From: Desulfobacteraceae bacterium
GTDB lineage: Bacteria; Desulfobacterota; Desulfobacteria; Desulfobacterales; JAABSP01
Direction of reading: 5' to 3'
Assembly: GCA_011390035.1 (NCBI GenBank)
Contig: JAABTE010000073.1
Span: 1 to 10,119, forward strand
DNA: 10,119 nt
Each line of letters opens with the position of its first letter. Within the stretch, counting starts at the first letter, position 1. The notes under the pieces are model-generated. The model was not told where the DNA came from, ran no database searches, and worked only from the letters and a program-made list of their open reading frames with translations. Below, piece after piece: positions 1-7,891 of the stretch. The position numbers and the translations under genes were made by a program.

Positions 1-3000
1 CCGCGGCTGCCGCCGCCACGGCGTCCACATCCATGGTCGGCTGGGCCAGGCTTTTGGCCAAAGCGGAGAGCTGGGCCAGGGTTTCCGGGCTCAGGGAGAC
101 GGGCGTGGACCGGTTCGCCCTGTCCGAACCATCCGGACGGTCCGAACCGTCCTTCCAATCCGAATGTCCCGCCCAATCCGAATGTCCCGGCCGGTCTGAT
201 CGCTCCGGCCCGCTCAATCGGTCTATGCCGGTCTCGATGGCGGATTTGATGGCCTCCAGGCCGTCCTGGAAGGCCGAGAGCCGCGCCACCACCTTGTTTA
301 CCGGATCTCCGGCGTCACCGCCCCGGAAGAGCTGGTTTTTCCCGAAGGTCTTTTTGATCTCCTCCCATCGTTTCGCGTCGGCCGCCGTGGCCCAGCCGGT
401 CAGCTCCTTGAACTTGAGCAGGTTGGCCTCCGCGCCGGTGGTCAGGGTCTGGGCCTCGTTTTCATAATGGGACAGTATGAGGGTCTTCAGCTCCGCCTCG
501 TTCATCAACGGCGGCACCTTTTCGGTCAACCGATTCATGTTCCGGTAGGAGCCCTGGAGCCTGAAGGCCGGCTCCGTCCGGTATTCGTCCGACTGCCCGG
601 CGGAAAGGATGTATTCCTTGTTCACCTTCAGGATCACGTCCCGGATGGCGATCAGCTTTTTCATCACCGACACCATCTCCTCCACCTGCTCCCTGGAGTA
701 GGCGCCCGTCAGCTCCACCCCCTCCCGCTGGCCGGTCTCGGCGATCTGGATGATGCCGTAAACGTCCCGCTGGCTCCGGGAGGCCAGGGCGTTCAGGGCC
801 GGGTTGGAGGTGAGGGCGTTTTCCAGATAGCTCATCTTGAAGTCCTCGGCGCTGTCGCCGATGATGTCCCCAAGGTTGTAGGTGTCGGCCCGGTTTGCCA
901 GCATGTCCGGAATCTTGAACTTCTCGCCGCTTTCCGTGTAGGGGTTGCCCGCCATCACCACCGCCACCTTGCGGCCCCGCAGATCATAGGTGCGGGCCCT
1001 GCCCTTGTAGATCCCCTCGATCTTGCGCTGGGCGTCGCACAGGGAGATGAATTTTTGCAGCAGCTCCGGGTTGCAGTGCTGGATGTCGTCCAGGTAGAGC
1101 ATCACGTTGTCGCCCATCTCCAGGGCCAGGTTGAGCTTTTCGATCTCCTCTCTGGCCGAGGCGAAGGGCGCCTCCGCCGGGTCCAGCGACGTGACACGAT
1201 TACTGATGGCCGGCCCGTTGATCTTCATAAAGATGATGCCCAAACGGTTGGCGATGTACTCCATCAGGGTGGTCTTGCCGTATCCGGGGGGCGAGATGAG
1301 CAGCAGCAGGCCCATAAGGTCGGTGCGCTTGGCCTCCCCGGCCACGCCGATCTGCTTGGCCAGGTTGTTGCCGATCAGGGGCAGATAGACCCTGTTGATC
1401 AGCCGGTTGCGCACAAAGGAGCTGAGGACCCGCGGCTTGAACTCATCCAGCCGCATGTCATGCCGCATGGCGTCGGTCAGTGTCTTTTTCAGCGACTGAT
1501 ATCGATTGAACAGAGGGGCCGCCTCGGCCTCGTGCCGGGTCATCCGGTCCATGAAATCAAGATAGTCCAGCCGATACCGCCCCCCCGCGATCACGGCATG
1601 GTCACCCGCCATGCCGTCGATATCCACCGCCATGGGCGCGTCGATCCTGGCGGTGGCGGCCCAGTCCTTAAAAAAGACGAGGGCCGCCGCCTCATCCATG
1701 AAGGTCCGGGCGCCGGCGTCCAGTGAGGATTCCACATACCCGCGCACCCAGTCCCGTATCAGTTCGAATTCACCGGCGGGCGTATCCCGCAGCTTTTCAC
1801 GCGCTTCGGCAAAGGTCTTGTCCGACTTCTTTTCCAGCACTAAAGCGTTAAAGTCCCTGGCGATGTCGCTGGCGGGCCGGCTGATGGCGAAGCCGGGACC
1901 GCTCGTTTTTTCCGCGAACAGATACGCGGCCGCGCCAGGTGCCAGGGACGAGGGGAAAAGGCCTGTGGATTCGGCGAATTCGGCGATCCCCCGCTCCAGT
2001 TCCGAAAGATACCGCTTCTGTTGAGAGCGCAGTGAAAACAGGCGCTGCATGGCGCCGAAGGCGGTGAGCCGGTGTTCCATCCGGCTTCCGGCGTCCTTGT
2101 CCGCCATCAGCTCCCAGTAGAGCCGCGCCAGGACCCGCTGGCCGGGTGGGAACCGCAGCAGCCCGATGTTGACATGAATATCGCGCAGCGCGGAAAGTAT
2201 CCGCGCCCCGTCGGCGTCGTGAACGCCCTTGGTGTACCCTTCGGTGTAGCGCGGGCCCATGAAGGTCCGGACCATTTCGATCCATTGATCGGCGTCGGTC
2301 GAATCCGCCGCGCTGGCAGCTACCGCTCCGGTTTCCCCTTTTGGCGCGGCCGAATCCCGTTGCCCCGGCGCCGTTGTCATCTCCATCAGCATCCGGTAGG
2401 CCAGGTATTCGGCCCGATACACCGTCGCGCTCTCCGACGGCACCGTCATCTCCCACGCCGGCCGGGTGGCCTCGAATTCCGGGTCATTGATGGGCGAAAA
2501 AAAGTTGGTTCCGGTCAGGTGAAACCACTGCCCGCCCTCCCTCGGCACCACGGTCAGGTCCAGGGGCCGCACGTTCACCGTGAAATGATGATCGCCCATG
2601 CGGATCACGTTGGCCCCGTCCACGAACAGATCCTTGCGGTCCTTGAGCTGGCGGACGGCGTCTTCCCGGGCGCTTTTAAGGCGGGACTGGATGTCGTCCG
2701 CCTTCACCGTGTCCTCCAGCTCCAGAAGCTGGGCCACGATGTTCCGGATCTTTTCCACCATCATGTCCGAGGCGAAGTAGGCGTTGATGGCGTCGATATT
2801 GTCCAGCCCGGCGATGCGATTGCCGATGCCCTTTATGATCCGCTCCGCCGCGGACAACAGGGTGGCGGCCTTTTTGCCGCGGGCCTCCACCAGACTCAGC
2901 TTGCGGGTCTCGAAGGCGTTGCGCAGCTCGTCGCGCTTTTCCGAAAGATCCAGTATAAAGTCGTCGAAATCGGCGAACCGCCCCTCCAGCTCCTCGATCT

Positions 3001-5200
3001 GCACCATCACCCGGGTCAGGTAATCGTCGCATTTTGCCGGCGTGTCGCTGATGTCCAGGTAATTGATCACGCTCTGGTTGAGCAGTTTTATCAGGGCGTT
3101 GAACTGGGCCGCGCCCTCCTCGCCCCGGAGGAGCTTGCGCCGGTTTTTCAGTGACGCCTGGGCGCCGTTGAGGTGGGAATAGATGGCCGAGATGTTGTCG
3201 ATGATCCGGGTGGTCCGGGTGGCGTCGGCGATCTTCAGGTTGCTCACGATGTCGATGAGCATCTCAAGGCCCGCGCCGGCCGCGTCGATCTCCTTCTGGG
3301 CGGCGTCCGCGTCCACCACCCGCTCGAGGCCCTCGATGGTCGCCTGGATCGTCTCCACCCGTTCCTGGTAGGGCTTTAAGGATTCCGGATTGAGCAGGAA
3401 GCTGACGCACCGGCCCGACAGGTCGTCCGTGGCCGCCGTCACCGAATCCTCCAAGGCATCCACCGCCCCAAGGTCCACATGGCGCAGCTCTTTCAGAGAG
3501 ATCAGCTCGCCGCGCGCCCCCCGAAGGGCGGACAGGCTCTCCACAAAGGCGTCGATGTGGTCGATGGTCCGGGCTCGGGTCTCGGTCAGGATGGTTTCGG
3601 CCTTCTCCGACACCCGGGCCACCTCGCTCCGGGTGTGCTCTTTCATGCGCCGGACCTTCTCGTATTCCTCTATGGCGCCGGCCGCGGCGGAGCGGATGGC
3701 CGTCAGGGTGGATTTGATGTCGAAGGCCTCTTTGCGGCCCAGCCAGAAGTAGGTGTCGGCGATGTCGCCGGCCTTTTTCACCATATCAATGTAAAGGCCG
3801 TCGTAGGCATCCTCCCGGCCCAGCAGCTTGAGCAGCTCGCTGCACTCGGCCATGCAGCGCACGATGTCGGGGTTGCCGATCTTGAAAAGATAGGCGTCGC
3901 TCCGCTCCGTCTTCCGGGTCAGGGCGTAGTCGGAGCTGATGTAGGGCGTCTGCCACACCTGCACCGCGTGGTGGCGGGCCGGCTCCCGGGTGGCGCGGAA
4001 GATGAGCATCCGACCGTCCTCGAAGACCGAGTACCCGTTGCAGGGCACCGGGCTTTCAACCTTCTGCTCGATGACGTTGTAAGACAGCAGCGCGTAATCG
4101 CCCGACTCCGGGTGATGAAAGACGTACAGGTGATCCTCGCCGTTGGCCGATGCCACCTTCGTTTCATGGCGCATGCCGGCGATGTGGCTTTCAAACTTCT
4201 TCAACTCCCCGGTCTGAAGGTAATAGCCGCTGGAAAAGATGACCCCGTGGCCGTCCGGCAACAGAACGCAGGCGTCCCGGATGGCGTCCACCCGGTGGAC
4301 CTCCCGGGTCTTTTCATTGAAGATGAAGTGGCGGAATTCCGGCTCCATGTAAGGCTTGATCCGCGCCAGTATCATGTTGCCCACCGCGGCATAGAAGATC
4401 TCCGCGTCGTCCAGGGTCTGATCCGGATCGTCCACCGGCTCGGAATAGATGCCCTGGCCGTCCTCGGTGTTGTCCTCCACCTTGAAGGTGATATCGCCGC
4501 CCACCGCCTCCACGAAAACCCGGTCCTGAATGGAGATGTGCGGGTGCCTGCCGAACCGGTGCAGGTCCCGGTGGGTGCGCGTCCATTCGAACTGGTGCTG
4601 GGGCGGGTATTTGAACTGATGGTCGCTGCGGTTGTCCACATACTGCAGGCCGCCGTCGGTCATCCGCCACTTGAAGGTCTTGATGTCCCCGGCGCTCTTG
4701 CCGATGTGAAAGACCATGAACAGGTGGCCGCCGATCACCGAGAACTTGGAGAACCGGGTGTCCCGGTAATACTTGTAAAGGCCCGCAAAATCCCGCTCGA
4801 ACCGTTCGTCGGCCAGGGGGTGATCCCCGGCCGCCGGGTCCAGCTCCGAGAATGCCTGGTCCCGATAGGCGTAGACGGAGAAAACGTCGCCGATCTCGGT
4901 TTCCGATTTCAAGCCCATGCGGACGTTGTAGCCGAACAGGAAGCGGTCGCCCCCCAAAGGCGCCATGTCCCTTGGCAGGCAGTTGTTCCGGGTGGAGATC
5001 CGGTCTGTTGCCAGAAGGGAAAAGTCGATGGCGCCGAAGATCTCCTTGCGGGCGGCGTTGAGCTTTTCCAGCCGTTCGCGCAACTGGTCGCCGCCGGTCC
5101 GGAGCCGGTTCCGGATGATTTCGTATGCGCCGCCGTCAAGAGCCGATGCGTCGGGCCCGTCGTTTTGTTCCGCCGTTGCGGTTGCCTCCGCCTGGGGCAT
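1..5200 (-). CDS. Giant AAA-type ATPase ('DNA repair ATPase', DUF3686 + AAA), 3' end cut by window
   Basis: An open frame runs from ATG at 5198-5200 to the left edge: at least 1733 residues with no stop. An in-frame TAA at 5216-5218 excludes an earlier start; CTAAAGGAGA lies 10 nt upstream. Residues ~30-480 are beta-rich with many aromatic/His-containing strands, as in DUF3686, perhaps a propeller (inference). Residues ~500-850 are charged and helical, likely coiled coil. Near the end is an AAA domain: Walker A PPGYGKTT with K1309, Walker B LYLDD with D1371/D1372 (Asp where Glu is usual), sensor-1-like N1419 in MAGNPY, a possible arginine finger R1437 in ANRADTY, and a possible sensor-2 R1553 in GSYRNMNRL. 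A hexapeptide repeat follows at 1664-1693. No signal peptide or membrane segment is evident, so it is probably cytoplasmic. It is last of four visible genes behind a flotillin. The family name implies DNA repair, but nothing here shows a DNA-binding domain; remodelling at a flotillin scaffold is equally possible. Family assignment is fairly sure, function unknown. Confidence 0.88.
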   Translation of the reverse strand, partial: MPQAEATATAEQNDGPDASALDGGAYEIIRNRLRTGGDQLRERLEKLNAARKEIFGAIDFSLLATDRISTRNNCLPRDMAPLGGDRFLFGYNVRMGLKSETEIGDVFSVYAYRDQAFSELDPAAGDHPLADERFERDFAGLYKYYRDTRFSKFSVIGGHLFMVFHIGKSAGDIKTFKWRMTDGGLQYVDNRSDHQFKYPPQHQFEWTRTHRDLHRFGRHPHISIQDRVFVEAVGGDITFKVEDNTEDGQGIYSEPVDDPDQTLDDAEIFYAAVGNMILARIKPYMEPEFRHFIFNEKTREVHRVDAIRDACVLLPDGHGVIFSSGYYLQTGELKKFESHIAGMRHETKVASANGEDHLYVFHHPESGDYALLSYNVIEQKVESPVPCNGYSVFEDGRMLIFRATREPARHHAVQVWQTPYISSDYALTRKTERSDAYLFKIGNPDIVRCMAECSELLKLLGREDAYDGLYIDMVKKAGDIADTYFWLGRKEAFDIKSTLTAIRSAAAGAIEEYEKVRRMKEHTRSEVARVSEKAETILTETRARTIDHIDAFVESLSALRGARGELISLKELRHVDLGAVDALEDSVTAATDDLSGRCVSFLLNPESLKPYQERVETIQATIEGLERVVDADAAQKEIDAAGAGLEMLIDIVSNLKIADATRTTRIIDNISAIYSHLNGAQASLKNRRKLLRGEEGAAQFNALIKLLNQSVINYLDISDTPAKCDDYLTRVMVQIEELEGRFADFDDFILDLSEKRDELRNAFETRKLSLVEARGKKAATLLSAAERIIKGIGNRIAGLDNIDAINAYFASDMMVEKIRNIVAQLLELEDTVKADDIQSRLKSAREDAVRQLKDRKDLFVDGANVIRMGDHHFTVNVRPLDLTVVPREGGQWFHLTGTNFFSPINDPEFEATRPAWEMTVPSESATVYRAEYLAYRMLMEMTTAPGQRDSAAPKGETGAVAASAADSTDADQWIEMVRTFMGPRYTEGYTKGVHDADGARILSALRDIHVNIGLLRFPPGQRVLARLYWELMADKDAGSRMEHRLTAFGAMQRLFSLRSQQKRYLSELERGIAEFAESTGLFPSSLAPGAAAYLFAEKTSGPGFAISRPASDIARDFNALVLEKKSDKTFAEAREKLRDTPAGEFELIRDWVRGYVESSLDAGARTFMDEAAALVFFKDWAATARIDAPMAVDIDGMAGDHAVIAGGRYRLDYLDFMDRMTRHEAEAAPLFNRYQSLKKTLTDAMRHDMRLDEFKPRVLSSFVRNRLINRVYLPLIGNNLAKQIGVAGEAKRTDLMGLLLLISPPGYGKTTLMEYIANRLGIIFMKINGPAISNRVTSLDPAEAPFASAREEIEKLNLALEMGDNVMLYLDDIQHCNPELLQKFISLCDAQRKIEGIYKGRARTYDLRGRKVAVVMAGNPYTESGEKFKIPDMLANRADTYNLGDIIGDSAEDFKMSYLENALTSNPALNALASRSQRDVYGIIQIAETGQREGVELTGAYSREQVEEMVSVMKKLIAIRDVILKVNKEYILSAGQSDEYRTEPAFRLQGSYRNMNRLTEKVPPLMNEAELKTLILSHYENEAQTLTTGAEANLLKFKELTGWATAADAKRWEEIKKTFGKNQLFRGGDAGDPVNKVVARLSAFQDGLEAIKSAIETGIDRLSGPERSDRPGHSDWAGHSDWKDGSDRPDGSDRANRSTPVSLSPETLAQLSALAKSLAQPTMDVDAVAAAAA
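123..212 (-). repeat. Five 18-bp tandem units encoding a hexapeptide repeat in the giant ATPase
   Basis: Five contiguous 18-bp units start at 123, 141, 159, 177 and 195; four begin TCCGAA (plus strand) and the fifth TCTGAT. Units 3 and 4 are the most alike. A degenerate sixth stretch follows to about 230. On the minus strand they encode, in order, GPERSD, RPGHSD, WAGHSD, WKDGSD and RPDGSD (residues 1664-1693). The segment is hydrophilic and probably a flexible linker between the AAA module and the C-terminal part beyond the window. The unit is a multiple of three, so copy-number change would keep the frame. Confidence 0.85.
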
Positions 5201-5349
5201 GTTCCTCGCTCTCCTTTAGAAAATCCGGATTTCAGCCGCTTCAGCCGCGCGCCTGCGCCTTGATAAGATTCGGCGCGGTTCGGGGCCGGGGCGCACGCTC
5301 CGGGGCAGCGCGGCTCGGCCGGCGCCCCGTAAGGGCCATGGGAAGCCTT
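5201..5349. other. GC-rich spacer between small gene and giant ATPase
   Basis: This 149-bp gap is the longest inside the leftward unit. It is very GC-rich at 5280-5330 with overlapping short palindromes (GGCGCC, GCCGGC), so a structured transcript is likely, but I see no clean stem followed by a T-run. A 9-bp tandem duplication TTCAGCCGC occupies 5231-5239 and 5240-5248, about 30-50 nt before the ATPase start. No convincing promoter was found, so the ATPase is probably cotranscribed with the upstream genes, though an internal control point is possible. Confidence 0.5.
5210..5219 (-). promoter_or_regulatory. Ribosome-binding box of the giant ATPase
   Basis: On the minus strand this reads CTAAAGGAGA. 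AGGAG lies exactly 10 nt before ATG 5200, with a second weaker GAGG closer to the start. The same ten bases at the same distance precede ATG 5595 of the small gene. Confidence 0.7.
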
Positions 5350-5595
5350 TCATTCGTCGGGCCACTGGTCGTGGGGCTCCACCCATACAATGAACTGCTT
5401 GTTGATGAACAGCGTCTTTTCCGCCCCCTCCTTTGTTACGGCGTCCACCAGCACGATAAAGGGCTTTTCGTCGGACGTGAACAGATCAGACACCCGGTCA
5501 TAGGCCCGGGAGAGGTTCACCTTGCCGGTCATGGTGGTGCCGTCCACCGTGCGGACGGTTATGGTTGAAAACTCCACATTTTCTGTCTTTCGCAT
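5350..5595 (-). CDS. Small conserved protein, probable DUF6812 family
   Basis: It encodes 81 residues from ATG 5595 and ends in TGA at 5350-5352. GTG at 5601 would add two residues. I prefer ATG 5595 because CTAAAGGAGA then sits 10 nt upstream, exactly as before the giant ATPase. The N-terminal half reads like a small beta fold (STITVRTVDGTTMTGKVNL), followed by a helix and a segment PFIVLVDA, and it ends with a conserved-looking FINKQFIVWVEP. No signal peptide, cysteine pair or transmembrane segment is visible. It resembles, from memory, the DUF6812 group of ~80-residue proteins; this needs a profile search. Placed 15 bp after the flotillin stop and before the giant ATPase, it may be an adaptor or regulator linking the two (inference). 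Function unknown. Confidence 0.8.
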   Translation of the reverse strand: MRKTENVEFSTITVRTVDGTTMTGKVNLSRAYDRVSDLFTSDEKPFIVLVDAVTKEGAEKTLFINKQFIVWVEPHDQWPDE

Positions 5596-5604
5596 GAACA
5601 CATG

Positions 5605-5614
5605 TCTCCTTTAG
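5605..5614 (-). promoter_or_regulatory. Ribosome-binding box of the small gene, overlapping the flotillin stop codon
   Basis: The minus strand reads CTAAAGGAGA, and its TAA is the flotillin stop codon (5611-5613). The overlap of stop and Shine-Dalgarno suggests translational coupling between flotillin and the small protein. Spacing is 10 nt to ATG 5595 and 4 nt to the alternative GTG 5601. An out-of-frame ATG at 5603 is only 2 nt away, too close to be used. Confidence 0.7.
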
Positions 5615-7857
5615 CGTTTGCCCGCGCGCCGGGGCGTGTCGGATGGTCCGGATTCGGGGCCGGGCGCCGGTTTGGCGGGTTCGGCGTCGGCGGCGAAATC
5701 CACGCGCCGGTCTGAAAGCCCCAGCCGCTCGGCCATGGCCATCAGATGATACAGGGCGCCGCGCTCTTCTCCCGCCTCGGCCTTGGCGATCATCCGCGCA
5801 AGGGCGGCCGAAAAGGTCAGGTCCCGCACATCGGCCGGGCTCAGATCGAACCGGGACAAAAACGCCTTGACCTGGTCCCGGAAGCCCGACGGCTCCGTGG
5901 ACAGCACGCTGTTTTTTACATCGGTGAGCGCGTGGCTGCTGTCGAAATACCGGTCCACCACGCGGCCGAAGCTGGCCGCCTGGATGACGCGCTCGAAAAA
6001 GGCCCCCTCTCCGCCCACGATGTCGATCTTGGCGTGCTGCAGGAAGGAGCCCAGAATATGCGCCTGGCTTTTGGCGATGTCCCGGTCGATGTCGAAGCGG
6101 GCCAGTTGGACCTCCTTGTCCTTTTCCAGGCGCAGCTTGAACTCCTCGTGATCCCGTCCCACCGCGTCCAGCAGCTTCATCGCCTCGGCCTTGGCCTCGA
6201 TGCCCTTGGCCTCAGAGGTCAGCTTCAGCTCCAGGGCGCCGGCCTCGGCCTCGCCCTTTGTCTGAACGCCCCTGGCCTCGGCCTCCAGGCGCAGGGTCTG
6301 CACCCGGGCCTCCGCGGCGCCCTTTTCGTCCAGGCCCCGGGCCTCGGACTGGAGCTTGGTCTCCAGCACATGGGCCTCGGTCATGCCGCGCTCCTCGATC
6401 AGCTTGTTCCTGGCCCGCTCCACCTGCACCTGGGCCAGGCCCTCGGCGGCCTTTTCCGCGGCGGCGGCCTCGGCCAGCATTTTCTTTCCCGTCGCTTCCT
6501 TTTCCGCGGAGCGCTGGAAGGCGTCGGCCCCCACCACCGTCTCTTCCGCCTTCAGATCCGCCGCCTTCTTTGACCCTTCCGCGGCCTTGACCACCCGGAT
6601 CATCTCCTCCTCGGCGGCCAGCTCGGCCACGGCCCGGGCCGTCTCCGCGGCCTTGGTGTCCACCAGCAGCTTTTCCTCGGCCTGCATTTCGGCCGCGGTG
6701 AGGGCCACGCGCTTTTGCCGGTCGGCGTCGGCGAAGGCCTGGGTATCCTTGATGCGCTCCTGCTCTTCTATGACGGTCTTTTCCACCATCACCCGGTCCC
6801 GGATGGCGCTCTGGATGTTCTTTCTTTCCAGCTCCAGGGCCTTGTCCTTTTCGATCCTGGCCAGCTCCACGATCCGCTCGCGCTCGGTGGCCTCGATCAT
6901 CCGGTCCTTTTCCACCCGCTCGGTCTCGATGGCCTCGGTGCGCTCCTTGTTCTTTCGGGCCACCACGATCTGCCGGTCCCGGTTTTCCTCGGCGATGCGG
7001 ATCTCCTCTTCGGTGGTGATCCGGGCCGTTTCCGCCTTCAGGCGCTCTTCCTGCTGCACCTTCAGTGTCTCGGCCTCCTCCCGGGCCTTGACCGTCTCCA
7101 TCTCCCGCTTCTGGCGGCTTTCCGCCTCGGTCAACTGGCGGTTAAGCTCCAGCACGGCCTCCTTGCCGTCCACGTCCTGCTGGGTGATCACCTTCTCCCG
7201 CTCGCGGTTGATCTGGTTTGACAGGATCTTCTGACGGCTGGTCAGCTCGGTGATCTTCTTGATGCCCTCGGCGTCCAGAATGTTATCGGGACTGAGCATT
7301 TCCACCGGCGTCTGCTCCAGAAAATCGATGGCCGCGTCATCCAGCACAAAGCCGTTCAGATCGGTGCCGATCACCTTCAGGATCTGCTCCTTGAACTGCT
7401 CCCGGGCGTTGTACAGCTCCACGAACTCGAAGTGCTTGCCCACGGTCTTGAGGCCCTCGGAGAACTTGGCCTCGAACAGCTCCCGCAGGGTCTCGATGTT
7501 CGATGCCCGGTTGCAGCCGATGGACTGGGCCACCTTTAGCACGTCCTGCTCGGTCTTGTTCACCCGCACGAAAAAGGCCACCTTGATGTCGGCCCGCATG
7601 TTGTCCTTGCAGATCAGGCCCTCGGACCCGTGCCGGTCAATGGTCAGGCGCTTGACCGAGATGTCCATCGCCTCCATCTTGTGGACCACCGGAAAGACGA
7701 ACATCCCGGTGAATGCCACCCGGGTTTTTCCCCATCCGTTTCGGATGATGACGCGCCCCTGCTCCACCTTCCGGTAGAACTTGGCCGCCATGGCGAAAAG
7801 GCCGATGATGAGGATGATGATAAAAACGAACATGGTCGCCGCTTCGTATCCGAACAT
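5611..7857 (-). CDS. Flotillin/SPFH (band 7) protein, YqiK-like, with C-terminal extension
   Basis: It encodes 748 residues with a good AAGGAGG 4 nt before the ATG. Residues ~8-24 form one N-terminal membrane segment (FVFIIILIIGLFAMAA) followed by basic residues, giving an anchored, cytoplasm-facing protein. Residues ~30-190 match the SPFH domain of YqiK, including KDNMRADIKVAFFVRV and the junction NILDAEGIKKITE. Residues ~195-600 are a very long Glu/Ala/Lys/Arg-rich coiled coil, with 22-residue repeats at ~505-555. E. coli YqiK, also a flotillin, is ~553 residues, so this protein has ~200 more: a probable extra helical domain (~645-720) and a Pro-rich basic tail ending RRAGKR. Family knowledge: flotillins oligomerise and organise membrane domains, often encoded with NfeD/OB-fold partners, as here with the gene 34 bp upstream. 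I infer it scaffolds the giant ATPase. Family call is firm, cellular role open. Confidence 0.95.
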   Translation of the reverse strand: MFGYEAATMFVFIIILIIGLFAMAAKFYRKVEQGRVIIRNGWGKTRVAFTGMFVFPVVHKMEAMDISVKRLTIDRHGSEGLICKDNMRADIKVAFFVRVNKTEQDVLKVAQSIGCNRASNIETLRELFEAKFSEGLKTVGKHFEFVELYNAREQFKEQILKVIGTDLNGFVLDDAAIDFLEQTPVEMLSPDNILDAEGIKKITELTSRQKILSNQINREREKVITQQDVDGKEAVLELNRQLTEAESRQKREMETVKAREEAETLKVQQEERLKAETARITTEEEIRIAEENRDRQIVVARKNKERTEAIETERVEKDRMIEATERERIVELARIEKDKALELERKNIQSAIRDRVMVEKTVIEEQERIKDTQAFADADRQKRVALTAAEMQAEEKLLVDTKAAETARAVAELAAEEEMIRVVKAAEGSKKAADLKAEETVVGADAFQRSAEKEATGKKMLAEAAAAEKAAEGLAQVQVERARNKLIEERGMTEAHVLETKLQSEARGLDEKGAAEARVQTLRLEAEARGVQTKGEAEAGALELKLTSEAKGIEAKAEAMKLLDAVGRDHEEFKLRLEKDKEVQLARFDIDRDIAKSQAHILGSFLQHAKIDIVGGEGAFFERVIQAASFGRVVDRYFDSSHALTDVKNSVLSTEPSGFRDQVKAFLSRFDLSPADVRDLTFSAALARMIAKAEAGEERGALYHLMAMAERLGLSDRRVDFAADAEPAKPAPGPESGPSDTPRRAGKR
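6202..6345 (-). repeat. 22-residue repeats in the flotillin coiled coil
   Basis: EARG begins at residue 505, EARG at 527 and EAKG at 549, an exact 22-residue period. Within each period G(V/L)xxKG.AEA and a Leu-rich stretch (RVQTLRLEA, ALELKLTS) recur, and a shorter related unit EERGMTEAHVLETKLQS precedes. Twenty-two residues equal two 11-residue turns, which suits an extended coiled-coil stalk of the kind flotillins use to assemble side by side. Confidence 0.75.
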
Positions 7858-7891
7858 GACGCCTCCTTGAAGTGTGGGCTGTATCGAAGAT

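Noticed and set aside
123..212. Short tandem repeats as a CRISPR array
   Set aside because: The units are contiguous 18-bp repeats without spacers and are in frame inside a coding sequence.
467..1726. Long open frame on the plus strand opposite the giant ATPase (also 3479-5263)
   Set aside because: These frames lie antisense to a gene with clear AAA motifs; their low-complexity His/Gly/Val-rich products match no family and are expected from the GC-rich codon use of the real gene.
5241..5339. A 32-residue Arg/Pro-rich frame on the minus strand between the small gene and the ATPase
   Set aside because: An AAAGG stands 6 nt before its ATG, but the peptide composition is what random GC-rich sequence gives and it resembles no known leader.
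6258..7234. Plus-strand open frames across the flotillin gene (Pro/Arg- or Ser-rich products)
   Set aside because: They mirror the Glu/Ala/Lys-rich coiled coil read from the other strand and have no domain features of their own.
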